Source of the DNA: Collinsella aerofaciens
GTDB taxonomy: Bacteria > Actinomycetota > Coriobacteriia > Coriobacteriales > Coriobacteriaceae
NCBI GenBank assembly: GCA_008680965.1
Contig: NAKE01000001.1
Coordinates: 1,798,001-1,862,000, forward strand
DNA: 64,000 bases
Direction: 5' to 3'
A program made the position numbers and the translations under genes. Positions 16,244 through 24,541 of the stretch are shown here, one piece after another. Each line of letters opens with the position of its first letter. The stretch's first letter is position 1. The notes under the pieces were generated by a model. It searched no databases and was not told the DNA's origin. It saw nothing but the letters and a program-made list of their open reading frames with translations.

Positions 16244-16557
16244 GGAAACTTCCTATCATCAACTGCCCGTACGATGGGCGGTCTTTATGCAACTGGTTTA
16301 TTCTAGCGTGCCAAACTGCCGCTTCCCAAAGTTCCACCATATCTATGGCAAGCAGGCGCTTATGATCGAGCCCGCAGGGTTCCGTAACGTTAAAGTTGAA
16401 CTCTATGGTTTCTTAACAATTCACTATAACTGCAGGTCAAGACCAAAACCTCAAGTTCAACTTGACCCTTTAGAACCTTTAAGGTTCAAGTTGAGGTCGA
16501 AAGCAGTAGTAGAATACCTTTCGAACTATAACCTACGATTGATTGCAGAGGGACTGG
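16244..16557. promoter_or_regulatory. Divergent promoter region with TCAAGTT/AACTTGA palindromes
   Basis: This 314-base gap separates the ligase (minus) from the wall protein (plus). It holds a perfect palindrome TCAAGTT-C-AACTTGA (16451-16465), a related TTCAAGTTGA (16485-16494) and a weaker AAGTTGAAC further left (about 16393-16401). These repeated half-sites look like a regulator operator. TTGAGG (16491-16496) with ATACCT 17 bases later could be the promoter of the plus-strand gene. Confidence 0.45.
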
Positions 16558-17691
16558 ATGCAGCATTCGAACCATCGCACCGCAGCGCTCATCGCGTCGA
16601 AGCCGGCTCGTATCATCACGAGCGCCGCGCTTGCCGTTACACTGACGGCCGCGCCGATGCTCTCCCCCGTCGCAGCCTATGCCGCCTCGCAGGCAACGCA
16701 GGATCAGCTTTCCGCTGCCCAGCAGAAAATCGAAACCGCCACGAGTGCCTACAACGAAGCCCGCACCAAGCTCGAGGATCTGCAGAAGCAAATCGACACT
16801 AACGAGGCAAGCATCGAGAAGATCGAAGCCGAACTTCCCGATCAACAGGCCAAGGCGAGCTCCGCCATGCGCGATCTGTATAAGTACCAGAAGGGCACCA
16901 ACCCCATCGTGAGCTTCCTGGTCAACGCGCAGAGCCTGGGCGAGTTCATCACCACCTGCAAGTACACCAACCAGATCACGAGCTCGAGCGTCGACGAGAT
17001 CGAAGAGCTCAACAAGATGCAGACCGAGCTCGAGCAGAACAAGACCGAGCTCGAGCAGGCCAAGTCCCAACTCGAGACCGAGCAGAAAACCGCCGAGGAC
17101 GCACTGGCACAGGCCCAGCAGCTTCGCAGCGAAGCCCAGGCAAAGGCCGAGCAGGAGAATGCCGCCGAGCTGGCCAAGCTCGAGGCCGACAAGGCCGCTG
17201 CCGCCGAGAAGCTCTCGGGCGAGGGCGTGAGCGGCAACAACTCCAACAGCCAGGCCAATAACGCCAACACCACTATCGACACCACGGTGAACAACTCCAA
17301 TACCGGCAACTCCGATTACGACTCGTTTATCAACGAGTGGACGAGTCGCATCGACAACTACCTCGCCGGCTCCCCCATGGCAGGCCAGGGTTACAACTTT
17401 GCCGTGGCAGCCTGGAACACCGGTGTTGACCCTCGCTGGTCTCCCGCCATCGCCTGCATCGAGAGCAGCAAGGGCCTCTATTGTGCCGGCTCCTATAACG
17501 CCTGGGGCTGGAGCGCCCGCGGCGGCGGCTGGCGGAGCTTTGGTAGCTGGAGCGAGGGCGTCTCTGCCCACGTTGCCTACCTGGGCGCCAACTATGGCTC
17601 CACGCTTACCCCGGCAGCCGCCAAAAAGTACTGCCCGCCCACGTGGCAGGACTGGTACAACAAGGTTGCAACCCAGATGAACCGCATCTAA
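16558..17691 (+). CDS. Secreted coiled-coil protein with C-terminal lysozyme-like domain
   Basis: A 377-residue exported protein. A long signal peptide (cleavage likely after VAAYA, near residue 42) is followed by coiled coil over about residues 45-215 (QDQLSAAQQKIETATSAYNE and further heptads), as in PcsB-like cell-separation proteins, then an Asn/Ser/Thr-rich linker. The C-terminal 110 residues (SWSEGVSAHVAYLGANYG, NAWGWSARGGGWRSFGSW) look like the lysozyme/glucosaminidase-type fold found in Coriobacteriia wall proteins, with a glutamate in ACIESSKG as candidate catalytic residue. It probably remodels peptidoglycan at the septum. The ATG at 16558 has AGAGGGA upstream. Confidence 0.75.
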   Translation: MQHSNHRTAALIASKPARIITSAALAVTLTAAPMLSPVAAYAASQATQDQLSAAQQKIETATSAYNEARTKLEDLQKQIDTNEASIEKIEAELPDQQAKASSAMRDLYKYQKGTNPIVSFLVNAQSLGEFITTCKYTNQITSSSVDEIEELNKMQTELEQNKTELEQAKSQLETEQKTAEDALAQAQQLRSEAQAKAEQENAAELAKLEADKAAAAEKLSGEGVSGNNSNSQANNANTTIDTTVNNSNTGNSDYDSFINEWTSRIDNYLAGSPMAGQGYNFAVAAWNTGVDPRWSPAIACIESSKGLYCAGSYNAWGWSARGGGWRSFGSWSEGVSAHVAYLGANYGSTLTPAAAKKYCPPTWQDWYNKVATQMNRI

Positions 17692-17701
17692 GATCAACGT
17701 C

Positions 17702-17725
17702 AAAGGGCCCCAATTGGGGCCCTTT
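17702..17725. terminator. Bidirectional terminator between convergent genes
   Basis: AAAGGGCCCC-AA-TTGGGGCCCTTT is a perfect hairpin followed by T on the plus strand and preceded by A-rich sequence, so it can stop both the wall-protein transcript and the kinase transcript. Confidence 0.9.
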
Positions 17726-17730
17726 TTCTT

Positions 17731-19131
17731 TTACGCGACGGAGGTATCGACGACGCCAGTCGCGTTTGCAATGGCAACGATGATAATCATTGCCAACAAG
17801 AGCACACCCATAGCCTTGAGCCAGAGCTTTGCAAGCTTTTTACCGTGGTATCTATCGAGTAGCTCAAACCGCCGGCGAAGGCGGCGTTTGTCGAGCATCA
17901 CAAAATGAATGAGCACTACGAGACCGTCGACGAAGATAAAATACTCAATCGCGAGAAACCACATCGGGTAGTTTTGGTTGGCGCCCGTAGGATGAAAAAC
18001 GGCAAAATGGCTTCCGGCAAAGAAAACAAGTAGCGAAAGATAGACGAATGCGTTCCAAATGCGCCCAACGGTGTCGGGAATGCGGGAGAGTAAATTCGGG
18101 CGCTCAGGCACCAACGGCAATCCACCCTGAGACTGATCCGTGGGGAGCACGGGCGCAGGGCACATGGCTCGCCGCTCGGGAGGCTCTTGGAAAGAAGCAG
18201 CATTCGGCGCGCACGACGGCGTCGGCGCGGACGACGCATACGATGCGCGCGCAGCGTGCCCTAGCGCCTTCGCGCTTGCAAAGCGCTTGTCCGGATCGAG
18301 CGCCATCGCCATGCAAATAACATCGGCAAGCGAGGCGGGGATATCATATGCCTCGCATTGCTCGCGCATGCCCCGACCCGGCTTGGGGTCGGCCCCCGTC
18401 AGACAAAAGAACAGCAGGGCACCGAGCGCATAGACATCGCTGCGCACGCTCGTCTGACCAAAACCATACTGCTCGGGTGGCGCATAGGGACGCGTGCCAA
18501 ACTTAACGGTATCGGCATCGGCTCCCTCACGCCACACGCGAGCGATTCCCAAGTCGATAATCACCAGCGATGAAAATGTCATGCCTGTATCGGGCGTATA
18601 GTTCGCGCCCGACACGATGATATTCGAGGGCTTTAGATCGCGATGGATCACCGGAGCGGCCATCTCCCCCGCCGACGCAAAGCCGGCATGGAGCTCCGCA
18701 ACTGCATCACAAAGGGCGCCAAACAGCTCACAAGCATAATCGGGCGTCGCACCCAAACGCCCCACCAGGGCCCCGAGCGTTTCGCCTTCGATGTATTCCA
18801 TGACCACGCAGAGCTCATCGCCCGCGCGGCGGCAATCGACAATCCGAGGCAAGTGCTCGTAACGTCGCCCGGCACGCTGGGCCGCAAACAGGCGTTCATA
18901 CGCCCCGCCAATCTGGGCCGACGCGTCGATGCGCTTGCGAACAAAGGGGCCAAGAGATCCTCCGCCGGAGCCCTCAAAGTACACGAGCTCGGTCGTCTCG
19001 ACGTCGGAGTGCTTGAGCACACGGTCTACGCGATAACTGTCATCACGCTCAAGTGACGCCAGGTGTCCGGCGAGCGCAGCGGTCAGCTCATCATCGGAAT
19101 ATGTTGGGCTCTGAGTATCCATAGCGTCCAT
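17731..19131 (-). CDS. Membrane-bound serine/threonine protein kinase
   Basis: A 466-residue protein with an N-terminal Hanks-type kinase domain (about residues 35-295) and C-terminal membrane helices. The catalytic loop VIHRDLKPSNIIV, the metal-binding SLVIIDLGIARVW (DLG rather than DFG) and RPYAPPEQYGFGQTSVRSDV activation/APE segment are all present, so it should be active. After a proline-rich linker, two to three hydrophobic helices follow (YLSLLVFFAGSHFAVF, WFLAIEYFIFVDGLVVLIHF, AMGVLLLAMIIIVAIA). No PASTA repeats are present. The start is uncertain (19131 or 19122; neither has a good ribosome site). The upstream HTH-like gene is its probable partner. Confidence 0.88.
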   Translation of the reverse strand: MDAMDTQSPTYSDDELTAALAGHLASLERDDSYRVDRVLKHSDVETTELVYFEGSGGGSLGPFVRKRIDASAQIGGAYERLFAAQRAGRRYEHLPRIVDCRRAGDELCVVMEYIEGETLGALVGRLGATPDYACELFGALCDAVAELHAGFASAGEMAAPVIHRDLKPSNIIVSGANYTPDTGMTFSSLVIIDLGIARVWREGADADTVKFGTRPYAPPEQYGFGQTSVRSDVYALGALLFFCLTGADPKPGRGMREQCEAYDIPASLADVICMAMALDPDKRFASAKALGHAARASYASSAPTPSCAPNAASFQEPPERRAMCPAPVLPTDQSQGGLPLVPERPNLLSRIPDTVGRIWNAFVYLSLLVFFAGSHFAVFHPTGANQNYPMWFLAIEYFIFVDGLVVLIHFVMLDKRRLRRRFELLDRYHGKKLAKLWLKAMGVLLLAMIIIVAIANATGVVDTSVA

Positions 19132-19217
19132 AATAACGCAGGGCACGGACGCCCCATGACGCCCGTGCCCTGCACGTTCTAAATATCGTGAACGGCGCTT
19201 CCGCCGGCAGCCAACCG

Positions 19218-19640
19218 TTAGCTCACCGTCTCCTCACCAAAGCGATACAGCTCCTCGTTCACCTTTTGCAGGCTGCAGCCGCGATCGATACAGAAAATGA
19301 TGATGGCGTCACGGCGGTCCTTGCAGTTGAGGACATTGGCGCCCGCCGCCGTCAAGGCTCGGTTGGTCTCCTTGAGCGTCAGCGCCATGGCAAAGGCAAT
19401 CTGCAGCACCTTATTGCGGCTCGGATGCCGCGCACCGGTAAAGATCTGATAGCCAAACGTCTCGTTGAGGTCGGCCATACGCACCACGCGCGAACGCTCC
19501 AGCCCCTTTTCTTCCAAAAGCTGTTTCAGATACTCCGAAAGCGACGGGGCGGTAAAGTCGTGCTCTTTGATATAGCCCTCGATACTCGGGGCATCAAGCA
19601 GCTCGTTGAGCAACTCTTCGGTTAGCTTCTTATCGGGCAT
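19218..19640 (-). CDS. Helix-turn-helix protein paired with the Ser/Thr kinase
   Basis: A 140-residue protein with a central XRE-like helix-turn-helix: LSEYLKQLLEEKGLERSRVV, then NETFGYQIFTGARHPSRNKV and LQIAFAMALTLKETNRAL (about residues 33-95). The C-terminal part contains two cysteines (LNCKDRRDAI, IFCIDRG). It ends about 90 bases before the kinase gene in the same orientation, so the two are likely one unit, with the kinase perhaps controlling the DNA-binding protein or vice versa. The GAGG site upstream supports the ATG at 19640. I know this pairing from other gut Gram-positive genomes but not its function. Confidence 0.75.
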   Translation of the reverse strand: MPDKKLTEELLNELLDAPSIEGYIKEHDFTAPSLSEYLKQLLEEKGLERSRVVRMADLNETFGYQIFTGARHPSRNKVLQIAFAMALTLKETNRALTAAGANVLNCKDRRDAIIIFCIDRGCSLQKVNEELYRFGEETVS

Positions 19641-19672
19641 ATGGCCTCACCCCCAGCTCGCATAGTAACCAT

Positions 19673-19694
19673 GTTTTTAATTCTAGTTAAAAAC
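19673..19694. promoter_or_regulatory. AT-only palindrome upstream of the HTH-kinase unit
   Basis: GTTTTTAA-TTCTAG-TTAAAAAC is a perfect palindrome (19673-19694) overlapping the stop codon of the FxLYD gene and 33 bases upstream of the HTH gene. It may be an autoregulatory operator. Confidence 0.4.
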
Positions 19695-20130
19695 CGCTCA
19701 CGTCAGAACGTTCCCAGCTGGCAACCTGGTCGGGAGATACCGTGCTCATCGCTTCGAACTTCCAGGTGCCGCCCGCCTTGAGATGGTTGGTGTTCGCAAG
19801 AGCCGTTCCCACCTGATTGCCGTCTGCGTCATACAGAACATACTCAATCTGAATGTAGCTTTGCTCTTTATCCGTATTATTGGTCAACGTGCCAGTGATC
19901 TTATACGCGAACTGATTAGACGTATCCCCGGCCTCATCCGAAACCGTATAGGGTTCTTGTGCCTCTTTTTGCTCCTCGACTTGCTGGGTCTGTTCGGCAG
20001 GCTTTGCTGCTTCACCCGTTGACGAATCGGACGAGTTACCACCCATAGAGCCTACAACGCCGGCAACAACGAGCACCACGATGACACCCAAAACGATCTT
20101 GCCGATCGGCTTCTTTCCCTCTTTTGCCAT
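19687..20130 (-). CDS. Membrane-anchored FxLYD-domain protein
   Basis: A 147-residue protein with a short basic N-terminus, one transmembrane helix (IGKIVLGVIVVLVVAGVVGS, residues 9-28), a low-complexity Ser/Glu/Gln linker and an external beta-sandwich (residues 65-147) with the FxLYD pattern: GTLTNNTDKEQSYIQIEYVL, YDADGNQVG, GTWKFEA. Such domains are common on the surface of Gram-positive bacteria and have no known enzymatic role. The start at 20130 has AGGAAGGA upstream, embedded in the 3' arm of a leader hairpin. Confidence 0.8.
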   Translation of the reverse strand: MAKEGKKPIGKIVLGVIVVLVVAGVVGSMGGNSSDSSTGEAAKPAEQTQQVEEQKEAQEPYTVSDEAGDTSNQFAYKITGTLTNNTDKEQSYIQIEYVLYDADGNQVGTALANTNHLKAGGTWKFEAMSTVSPDQVASWERSDVSGF

Positions 20131-20140
20131 TATGCATCCT

Positions 20141-20184
20141 TCCTACGATCCGGCTACCGTGCCGGCACACAGCACATCGTAGGA
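20141..20184 (-). promoter_or_regulatory. Leader hairpin covering the ribosome site of the FxLYD gene
   Basis: TCCTACGAT (20141-20149) and ATCGTAGGA (20176-20184) are a perfect nine-base inverted repeat with an inner CCGGC/GCCGG pairing. On the minus-strand RNA the 3' arm includes the AGGA part of the ribosome site before the ATG at 20130, so folding could limit translation. The rest of the 306-base gap to 20436 holds the plus-strand promoter and nothing else recognised. Confidence 0.45.
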
Positions 20185-20288
20185 GGCAGCGAGCTCAAAT
20201 TCATTAGCTGGGAGCTAATGTCGCAGCACAGCTTGCCATCTGGCACTCATTGAGTCTTTTTTCCTTCACCGAACTCACTCCTTTGTTG

Positions 20289-20316
20289 TTGACTATTAAA
20301 CATTTAGACGTAAACT
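20289..20316 (+). promoter_or_regulatory. Promoter for the ene-reductase/aconitase X cluster
   Basis: TTGACT (20289-20294) and TAAACT (20311-20316) with a 16-base spacer, in an AT-rich stretch about 120 bases upstream of the ene-reductase ATG. Confidence 0.5.
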
Positions 20317-20436
20317 GCTTTGTTACCTTGTCAACATCTGAAAGGAACCTCATTGGGAAAAGACGTACTGGTGCAGCAACTCGTCGACTCATTCGACAGC
20401 TGGCCCGCCAAAAATTCCGGTTGCGGATCGTCCCGC

Positions 20437-22674
20437 ATGACACAAGAGCTCTATCCTTTTGACAAGCTCTTCTCTCCCATCAAAATTAACAAGCTCACCG
20501 TCAAAAACCGCATTGTCATGGCACCGATGGGCAATATCGACATGTGCGAGGAAACTGGTCGTCCCAGCGACATGATGCTGCAGTACTTTTTCGCCCGCGC
20601 CAAAGGCGGCTGCGGCCTCATCACAACAGGACTCGTACCGGTAAGCCACGGCATCGATACCACGGTCACCGAGCTGGACAAGCTCACCTATTTCCCGCGC
20701 ATCGATCGAAGCCGAACCGTTATGGCAGGCTGGCGCGACCTTGCCCAAGGTGTCCATGCCTTCGGATCGCGCATTTTTGTCCAGCTTACGGCCGGACTCG
20801 GCCGCGTGGGCAACCCGCAATGCCTCATCACGCAAAAAAAGTTTCCGGTCTCGGCGAGTTTCTTGCCTAACTACTACATCCCCGCCATTCCATGCATGCG
20901 CCTCTCGGATCAAAAGCTGCGCCGTATCGTAAACAATATCGGCCAAGCGGCGGCCGATGCTCATGCCATGGGCATCGATGGCGTCTATTTGCACGGGCAC
21001 GAGGGTTATCTTATCGAGCAGCTCGGAAACCCCGCCTTTAACCATCGCAAGCTCGGACGTTATGCCGATTGGCGTCAATTTGGCCTCGATATGATCAAAG
21101 AAATCCGTCGCCGCGTTGGGCCCGACTACCCCATCATGTACCGCATCGACCTTTCGCTTGCACTCGAGGAAACCTATGACGAGCAGGTCATGAATTCGAC
21201 CTATCTGGGACGCATGCGCGGCGGCCGCACAGTCGAACAGACCCTGGGTTATATGGAAGAGCTCGTGGCGGCGGGAGTAGACATCTTTGACGTCGACCTT
21301 GGTTGCTATGACAACTGGTGGATGCCCCACCCGCCTGCGAGCATGCCCGCAGGCTGCTTCGTTCCCGTAGCGCGCGCCGTTCGGGAGCGCTTTGCCGCCG
21401 ACAATATCCGCTCCAATGCCGGCCTTCCCATACCCGTTGTCGCGGTGGGTAAGTTGGGCTACCCCGACATTGCCGAACGCGCCCTTCGCAATGGCGACGC
21501 CGATATGATCATGCTCGGACGCCCGCTGCTTGCGGATCCCGAGTGGCCCAACAAGGCGTACGCCGGTCGCGTGGCAGATATTCGCCCCTGCATCGGATGC
21601 CAGGAAGGATGCCTCAACGAGTTTGTCGAAGGGGGCCATCCGCAGTGTGCCGTCAATCCACGCTGCAGCTTTGAATACCTCATGCCCCAGACACCCGCTC
21701 CCGCCATAGAACCCAAACGCATAGCGGTGATAGGAGCCGGACCCGCCGGGATGGTCTGTGCGCTAATCGCCGCGCGTCGTGGCCACGACGTAAAGCTCAT
21801 CGACGCCGAAGATGAACTTGGAGGAAAACTCCTCTCCGCCAGCACCGCCCGGATCAAGTTCGACCTCGATAATTACCGCTCCTATCTTGTTCGACAGGTG
21901 CGCGAGCAGACAGAAAAACCCAACGGGAACCTGACACTCGAGCTTGGACGGGCAGCACGCGCCGAAGATCTTGCAAAAGCAGGCTTCGACGCAATCGTGT
22001 GTGCAACAGGCACTTCTAATGCGATACCGCCCATCCCCGGCCTTACGGAGCTTGCAGCATCGGGCCATGCCGTGCAGGCAACGCAGCTACTGCGCCAACC
22101 CGCGCTGCTTGGCAACGCCAAAACCGTCGCCATCATTGGCGGAGGGGCCGTGGGCTGCGAGGTTGCCCAATGGCTCACCGTCGAACACGGCATACCACAG
22201 GTCAGCGTAATTGAAATGCTGCCTCACATGATGCAGGGCGCCTGCACGGCAAATCGCGGCCACCTACTCCATACGCTCAGGGGACGCAATGTGCGGCTCC
22301 TCAATATGACACGCGTCGAGCGCGCGGAAGTCGGCGGCAAACGCGAGTCTGGAGCCCCATCGAGGTGTGCGCGTCTCCACTTGAGTCGCAACTGCCACAA
22401 AAACGTTCCCGACCCCTACGTCTCGTGGTCACCGGTCTTGCCCGAGAACGTCGAAAACCCGCTTGCACCCAAAATCGGCAACGACTGGAAGTCACTCGAG
22501 CTAACCTGCGACTTGGTAATCATTGCCTGCGGCGGACACCCCGACGACGCGCTGTTCTACAAACTGCAGCAGACGCACGCCGCTGACGAGCTGCATAACA
22601 TCGGCGATGGGTTTGCGCCCGGCCGTGTGCTCGAAGCGGTCCGTGCGGCATACCGACTCGGCACCAATATCTAA
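20437..22674 (+). CDS. Old-yellow-enzyme-type flavin/Fe-S oxidoreductase
   Basis: A 745-residue enzyme of the 2,4-dienoyl-CoA reductase / BaiCD-BaiH / trimethylamine dehydrogenase group. An FMN TIM barrel (about residues 5-370; LFSPIKINKLTVKNRIVMAP, HGHEGYLIEQ) is followed by a cysteine cluster CIGCQEGCLNEF ... QCAVNP for one 4Fe-4S centre (about 385-407), then FAD and NAD(P)H Rossmann folds (RIAVIGAGPAGMVCALIAA, TVAIIGGGAVGCEVAQWL). These enzymes reduce activated C=C bonds or oxidise amines; the substrate here is unknown. ATG 20437 fits the family start; TTG 20353 has a better ribosome site (AAAGGA) and would add 28 residues. It leads a cluster with aconitase X. Confidence 0.85.
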   Translation: MTQELYPFDKLFSPIKINKLTVKNRIVMAPMGNIDMCEETGRPSDMMLQYFFARAKGGCGLITTGLVPVSHGIDTTVTELDKLTYFPRIDRSRTVMAGWRDLAQGVHAFGSRIFVQLTAGLGRVGNPQCLITQKKFPVSASFLPNYYIPAIPCMRLSDQKLRRIVNNIGQAAADAHAMGIDGVYLHGHEGYLIEQLGNPAFNHRKLGRYADWRQFGLDMIKEIRRRVGPDYPIMYRIDLSLALEETYDEQVMNSTYLGRMRGGRTVEQTLGYMEELVAAGVDIFDVDLGCYDNWWMPHPPASMPAGCFVPVARAVRERFAADNIRSNAGLPIPVVAVGKLGYPDIAERALRNGDADMIMLGRPLLADPEWPNKAYAGRVADIRPCIGCQEGCLNEFVEGGHPQCAVNPRCSFEYLMPQTPAPAIEPKRIAVIGAGPAGMVCALIAARRGHDVKLIDAEDELGGKLLSASTARIKFDLDNYRSYLVRQVREQTEKPNGNLTLELGRAARAEDLAKAGFDAIVCATGTSNAIPPIPGLTELAASGHAVQATQLLRQPALLGNAKTVAIIGGGAVGCEVAQWLTVEHGIPQVSVIEMLPHMMQGACTANRGHLLHTLRGRNVRLLNMTRVERAEVGGKRESGAPSRCARLHLSRNCHKNVPDPYVSWSPVLPENVENPLAPKIGNDWKSLELTCDLVIIACGGHPDDALFYKLQQTHAADELHNIGDGFAPGRVLEAVRAAYRLGTNI

Positions 22675-22695
22675 CACGAAAGGATGGGCTCACAG

Positions 22696-23973
22696 ATGAA
22701 CCTGACCTCCCAACAACAAGCCCTGCTCGACGGCGCCAAGGGCCCCGCCATGGCCAAAGTGGTCAAGACCCTCGTTATGTACGGCGAATGCTTTGGCGCC
22801 GAGCATATGGTTCCCGTGACCGGCGCAAACGGTCATCTTGTCACAAGTTTTGGCCTCTCCATGCTCGGTCCAGTCTATGACCTTATGGATGAGCTGCTGA
22901 AAGACGGCGCCCTGTCCGGTCAGTCATTCTCGGTCGACCCGAGGCCCCTCGACCCCGCCGTCCCGGCCAACCCGCTGCAAAAGCTGCTGTTCAAGATAAT
23001 GTATTCCAAACAAGACGATTATGAGGCACAGCTGCGCAGCATGGGTCTATTGGACAACGATGCTTTCACCTGCACCTGCTACCAGCCCGAGGTTGGCAAT
23101 CGACCTCGGCGTGGCGACATCCTAAGCTGGGCAGAAAGCAGCGCCGTGGTCTTTGCCAACTCCGTGCTGGGCGCTCGCTGCAATCGCAACTCCGGCATCA
23201 TCGAGATGTTCGGCTCAATTGCCGGCTTTGTCCCGGAATTCGGCCTGCTCACCGATGAGGGCCGCAAGGCGACCTGGATCATCGAAGTCGACTGTAAGCG
23301 CAAGCCCGAAGCGCAAGTGCTTGGCAGCGCCATTGGCATGAAGGTGATGGAAGACGTCCCTTACATTAAAGGCCTCGACCGCTGGCTTGGCCGCGAACTC
23401 ACACCCGGCACGCAGGACTACCTTAAGGACATGGGCGCCGCCAGCGCATCGAACGGCGCTGTCGGGCTCTACCACGTGGACGGCATCACGCCCGAGGCCG
23501 TCGAACAAGGCGAACACCTCATAGCACCAGACGCCCAAATCTATCGCATTGACGACGCCGAGCTGGAACGCATCCGCTCGAGCTACCCCGTTATGTGGAA
23601 GAACCCGGGCGCGCGCCCCAAGCTTGCCTTCATCGGCTGCCCCCACCTCTCGTCTGCACAACTCGCCCATTGGGCAGACGCCATCTGCGATGGGCTGAGC
23701 GCCTCCGGCAAGTGCCGCGTGCAAGTACCCACCGTACTGACCGCCGCCCCATCCGTGGCAGACGCCTTCCGCAAGACTGCGGCATACAGACGCCTCTCGA
23801 CTACCGGTGCCGTCGTCTCGAGCATCTGCCCGCTTATGTACACCAACAACCCGCTGTGCGGCAGCATGCCCATCATCACCAACTCCAACAAGTTGCGTAC
23901 GTACTCGGCATCGCGCTACTACACCGACGACGAGGTGCTCGCCTACGTCACCACCGGAAAACCAATCAAATAG
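22696..23973 (+). CDS. Aconitase X, large (catalytic) subunit
   Basis: A 425-residue AcnX catalytic subunit (DUF521 family), a dehydratase related to aconitase. Recognisable stretches are FGAEHMVPVTGANGHLVTSF, the cysteine motif DAFTCTCYQ, and WAESSAVVFANSVLGARCNR (about residues 145-165), and near the C-terminus GAVVSSICPLMYTNNPLCG. In bacteria characterised AcnX proteins dehydrate cis-3-hydroxy-L-proline; an archaeal branch dehydrates phosphomevalonate. The small subunit follows directly. Neighbouring ene-reductase and M20 peptidase genes suggest breakdown of a cyclic hydroxy amino acid or its peptide, but the substrate is not established. An alternative ATG lies four codons upstream (22684), too near the ribosome site. 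Confidence 0.85.
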   Translation: MNLTSQQQALLDGAKGPAMAKVVKTLVMYGECFGAEHMVPVTGANGHLVTSFGLSMLGPVYDLMDELLKDGALSGQSFSVDPRPLDPAVPANPLQKLLFKIMYSKQDDYEAQLRSMGLLDNDAFTCTCYQPEVGNRPRRGDILSWAESSAVVFANSVLGARCNRNSGIIEMFGSIAGFVPEFGLLTDEGRKATWIIEVDCKRKPEAQVLGSAIGMKVMEDVPYIKGLDRWLGRELTPGTQDYLKDMGAASASNGAVGLYHVDGITPEAVEQGEHLIAPDAQIYRIDDAELERIRSSYPVMWKNPGARPKLAFIGCPHLSSAQLAHWADAICDGLSASGKCRVQVPTVLTAAPSVADAFRKTAAYRRLSTTGAVVSSICPLMYTNNPLCGSMPIITNSNKLRTYSASRYYTDDEVLAYVTTGKPIK

Positions 23974-23987
23974 GAAGGCGACTCCTC

Positions 23988-24431
23988 ATGGAAAAAATCT
24001 TTCACGGCCGCGTCGTTGTCCCCGGAACTGCCCACGCCAAGGCACTTGTCTCTCACGGAGGACTCAACACACTCGCATCGTTTCAGAAGGCACTGATGTT
24101 TGGCGACAAAAAGGCCACGTGTTCCGACCAAAACAATCCCGACTTGTACGGCAAACCTTTGGCGGGATGTGCCTTGTGTCTTCCGCAGACTATCGGCTCC
24201 ACCACAGGCGGCATGGTGCTCTTCTGCGCCACCAAAATGGGGCGCCAACCCGCATGCCTGCTGTTTTCCAAACCCATTGACAGCCTTGCCGCCGCTGGCG
24301 CGATCCTCTCGGGTGTATGGACCGCCACCCCCATGCCCACCATTGACAACCTGGGCGATGAGTTTCTCGATGCTGTGTCGACGGGAGACGCCATCACCGT
24401 GACCGAAGACGGCACGGTCATCGTCGGCTAA
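23988..24431 (+). CDS. Aconitase X, small (swivel) subunit
   Basis: A 147-residue AcnX swivel domain (DUF126 family). It starts KIFHGRVVVPGTAHAKALVS and contains the LPQTIGSTTGGMVL stretch (about residues 62-75), the serine-containing loop that completes the active site of the large subunit. The gap to the large subunit gene is 14 bases with AGGAAGG as ribosome site. In several lineages the two parts are one protein; here they are separate genes in the usual order. Confidence 0.85.
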   Translation: MEKIFHGRVVVPGTAHAKALVSHGGLNTLASFQKALMFGDKKATCSDQNNPDLYGKPLAGCALCLPQTIGSTTGGMVLFCATKMGRQPACLLFSKPIDSLAAAGAILSGVWTATPMPTIDNLGDEFLDAVSTGDAITVTEDGTVIVG

Positions 24432-24541
24432 GGCTATCCGACCCGCCGCCCGCAGATGAACAACGTGTTTCGCCATTTCCCACGCGCGGTGCGGGCGATA
24501 ATCTTGACGTATTCGATATACAACACGAAAGGAGTCCCACC

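Noticed and set aside
14141..16306. A 721-codon open frame on the plus strand across the racemase and ligase genes
   Set aside because: It spans two clear minus-strand genes with family motifs and their own ribosome sites; its translation is compositionally biased (His/Leu/Val/Gly) with no domain.
20353..20436. TTG start giving 28 extra residues on the ene-reductase
   Set aside because: Kept only as an alternative: the ribosome site is better but the added residues do not resemble the family start, which fits ATG 20437.
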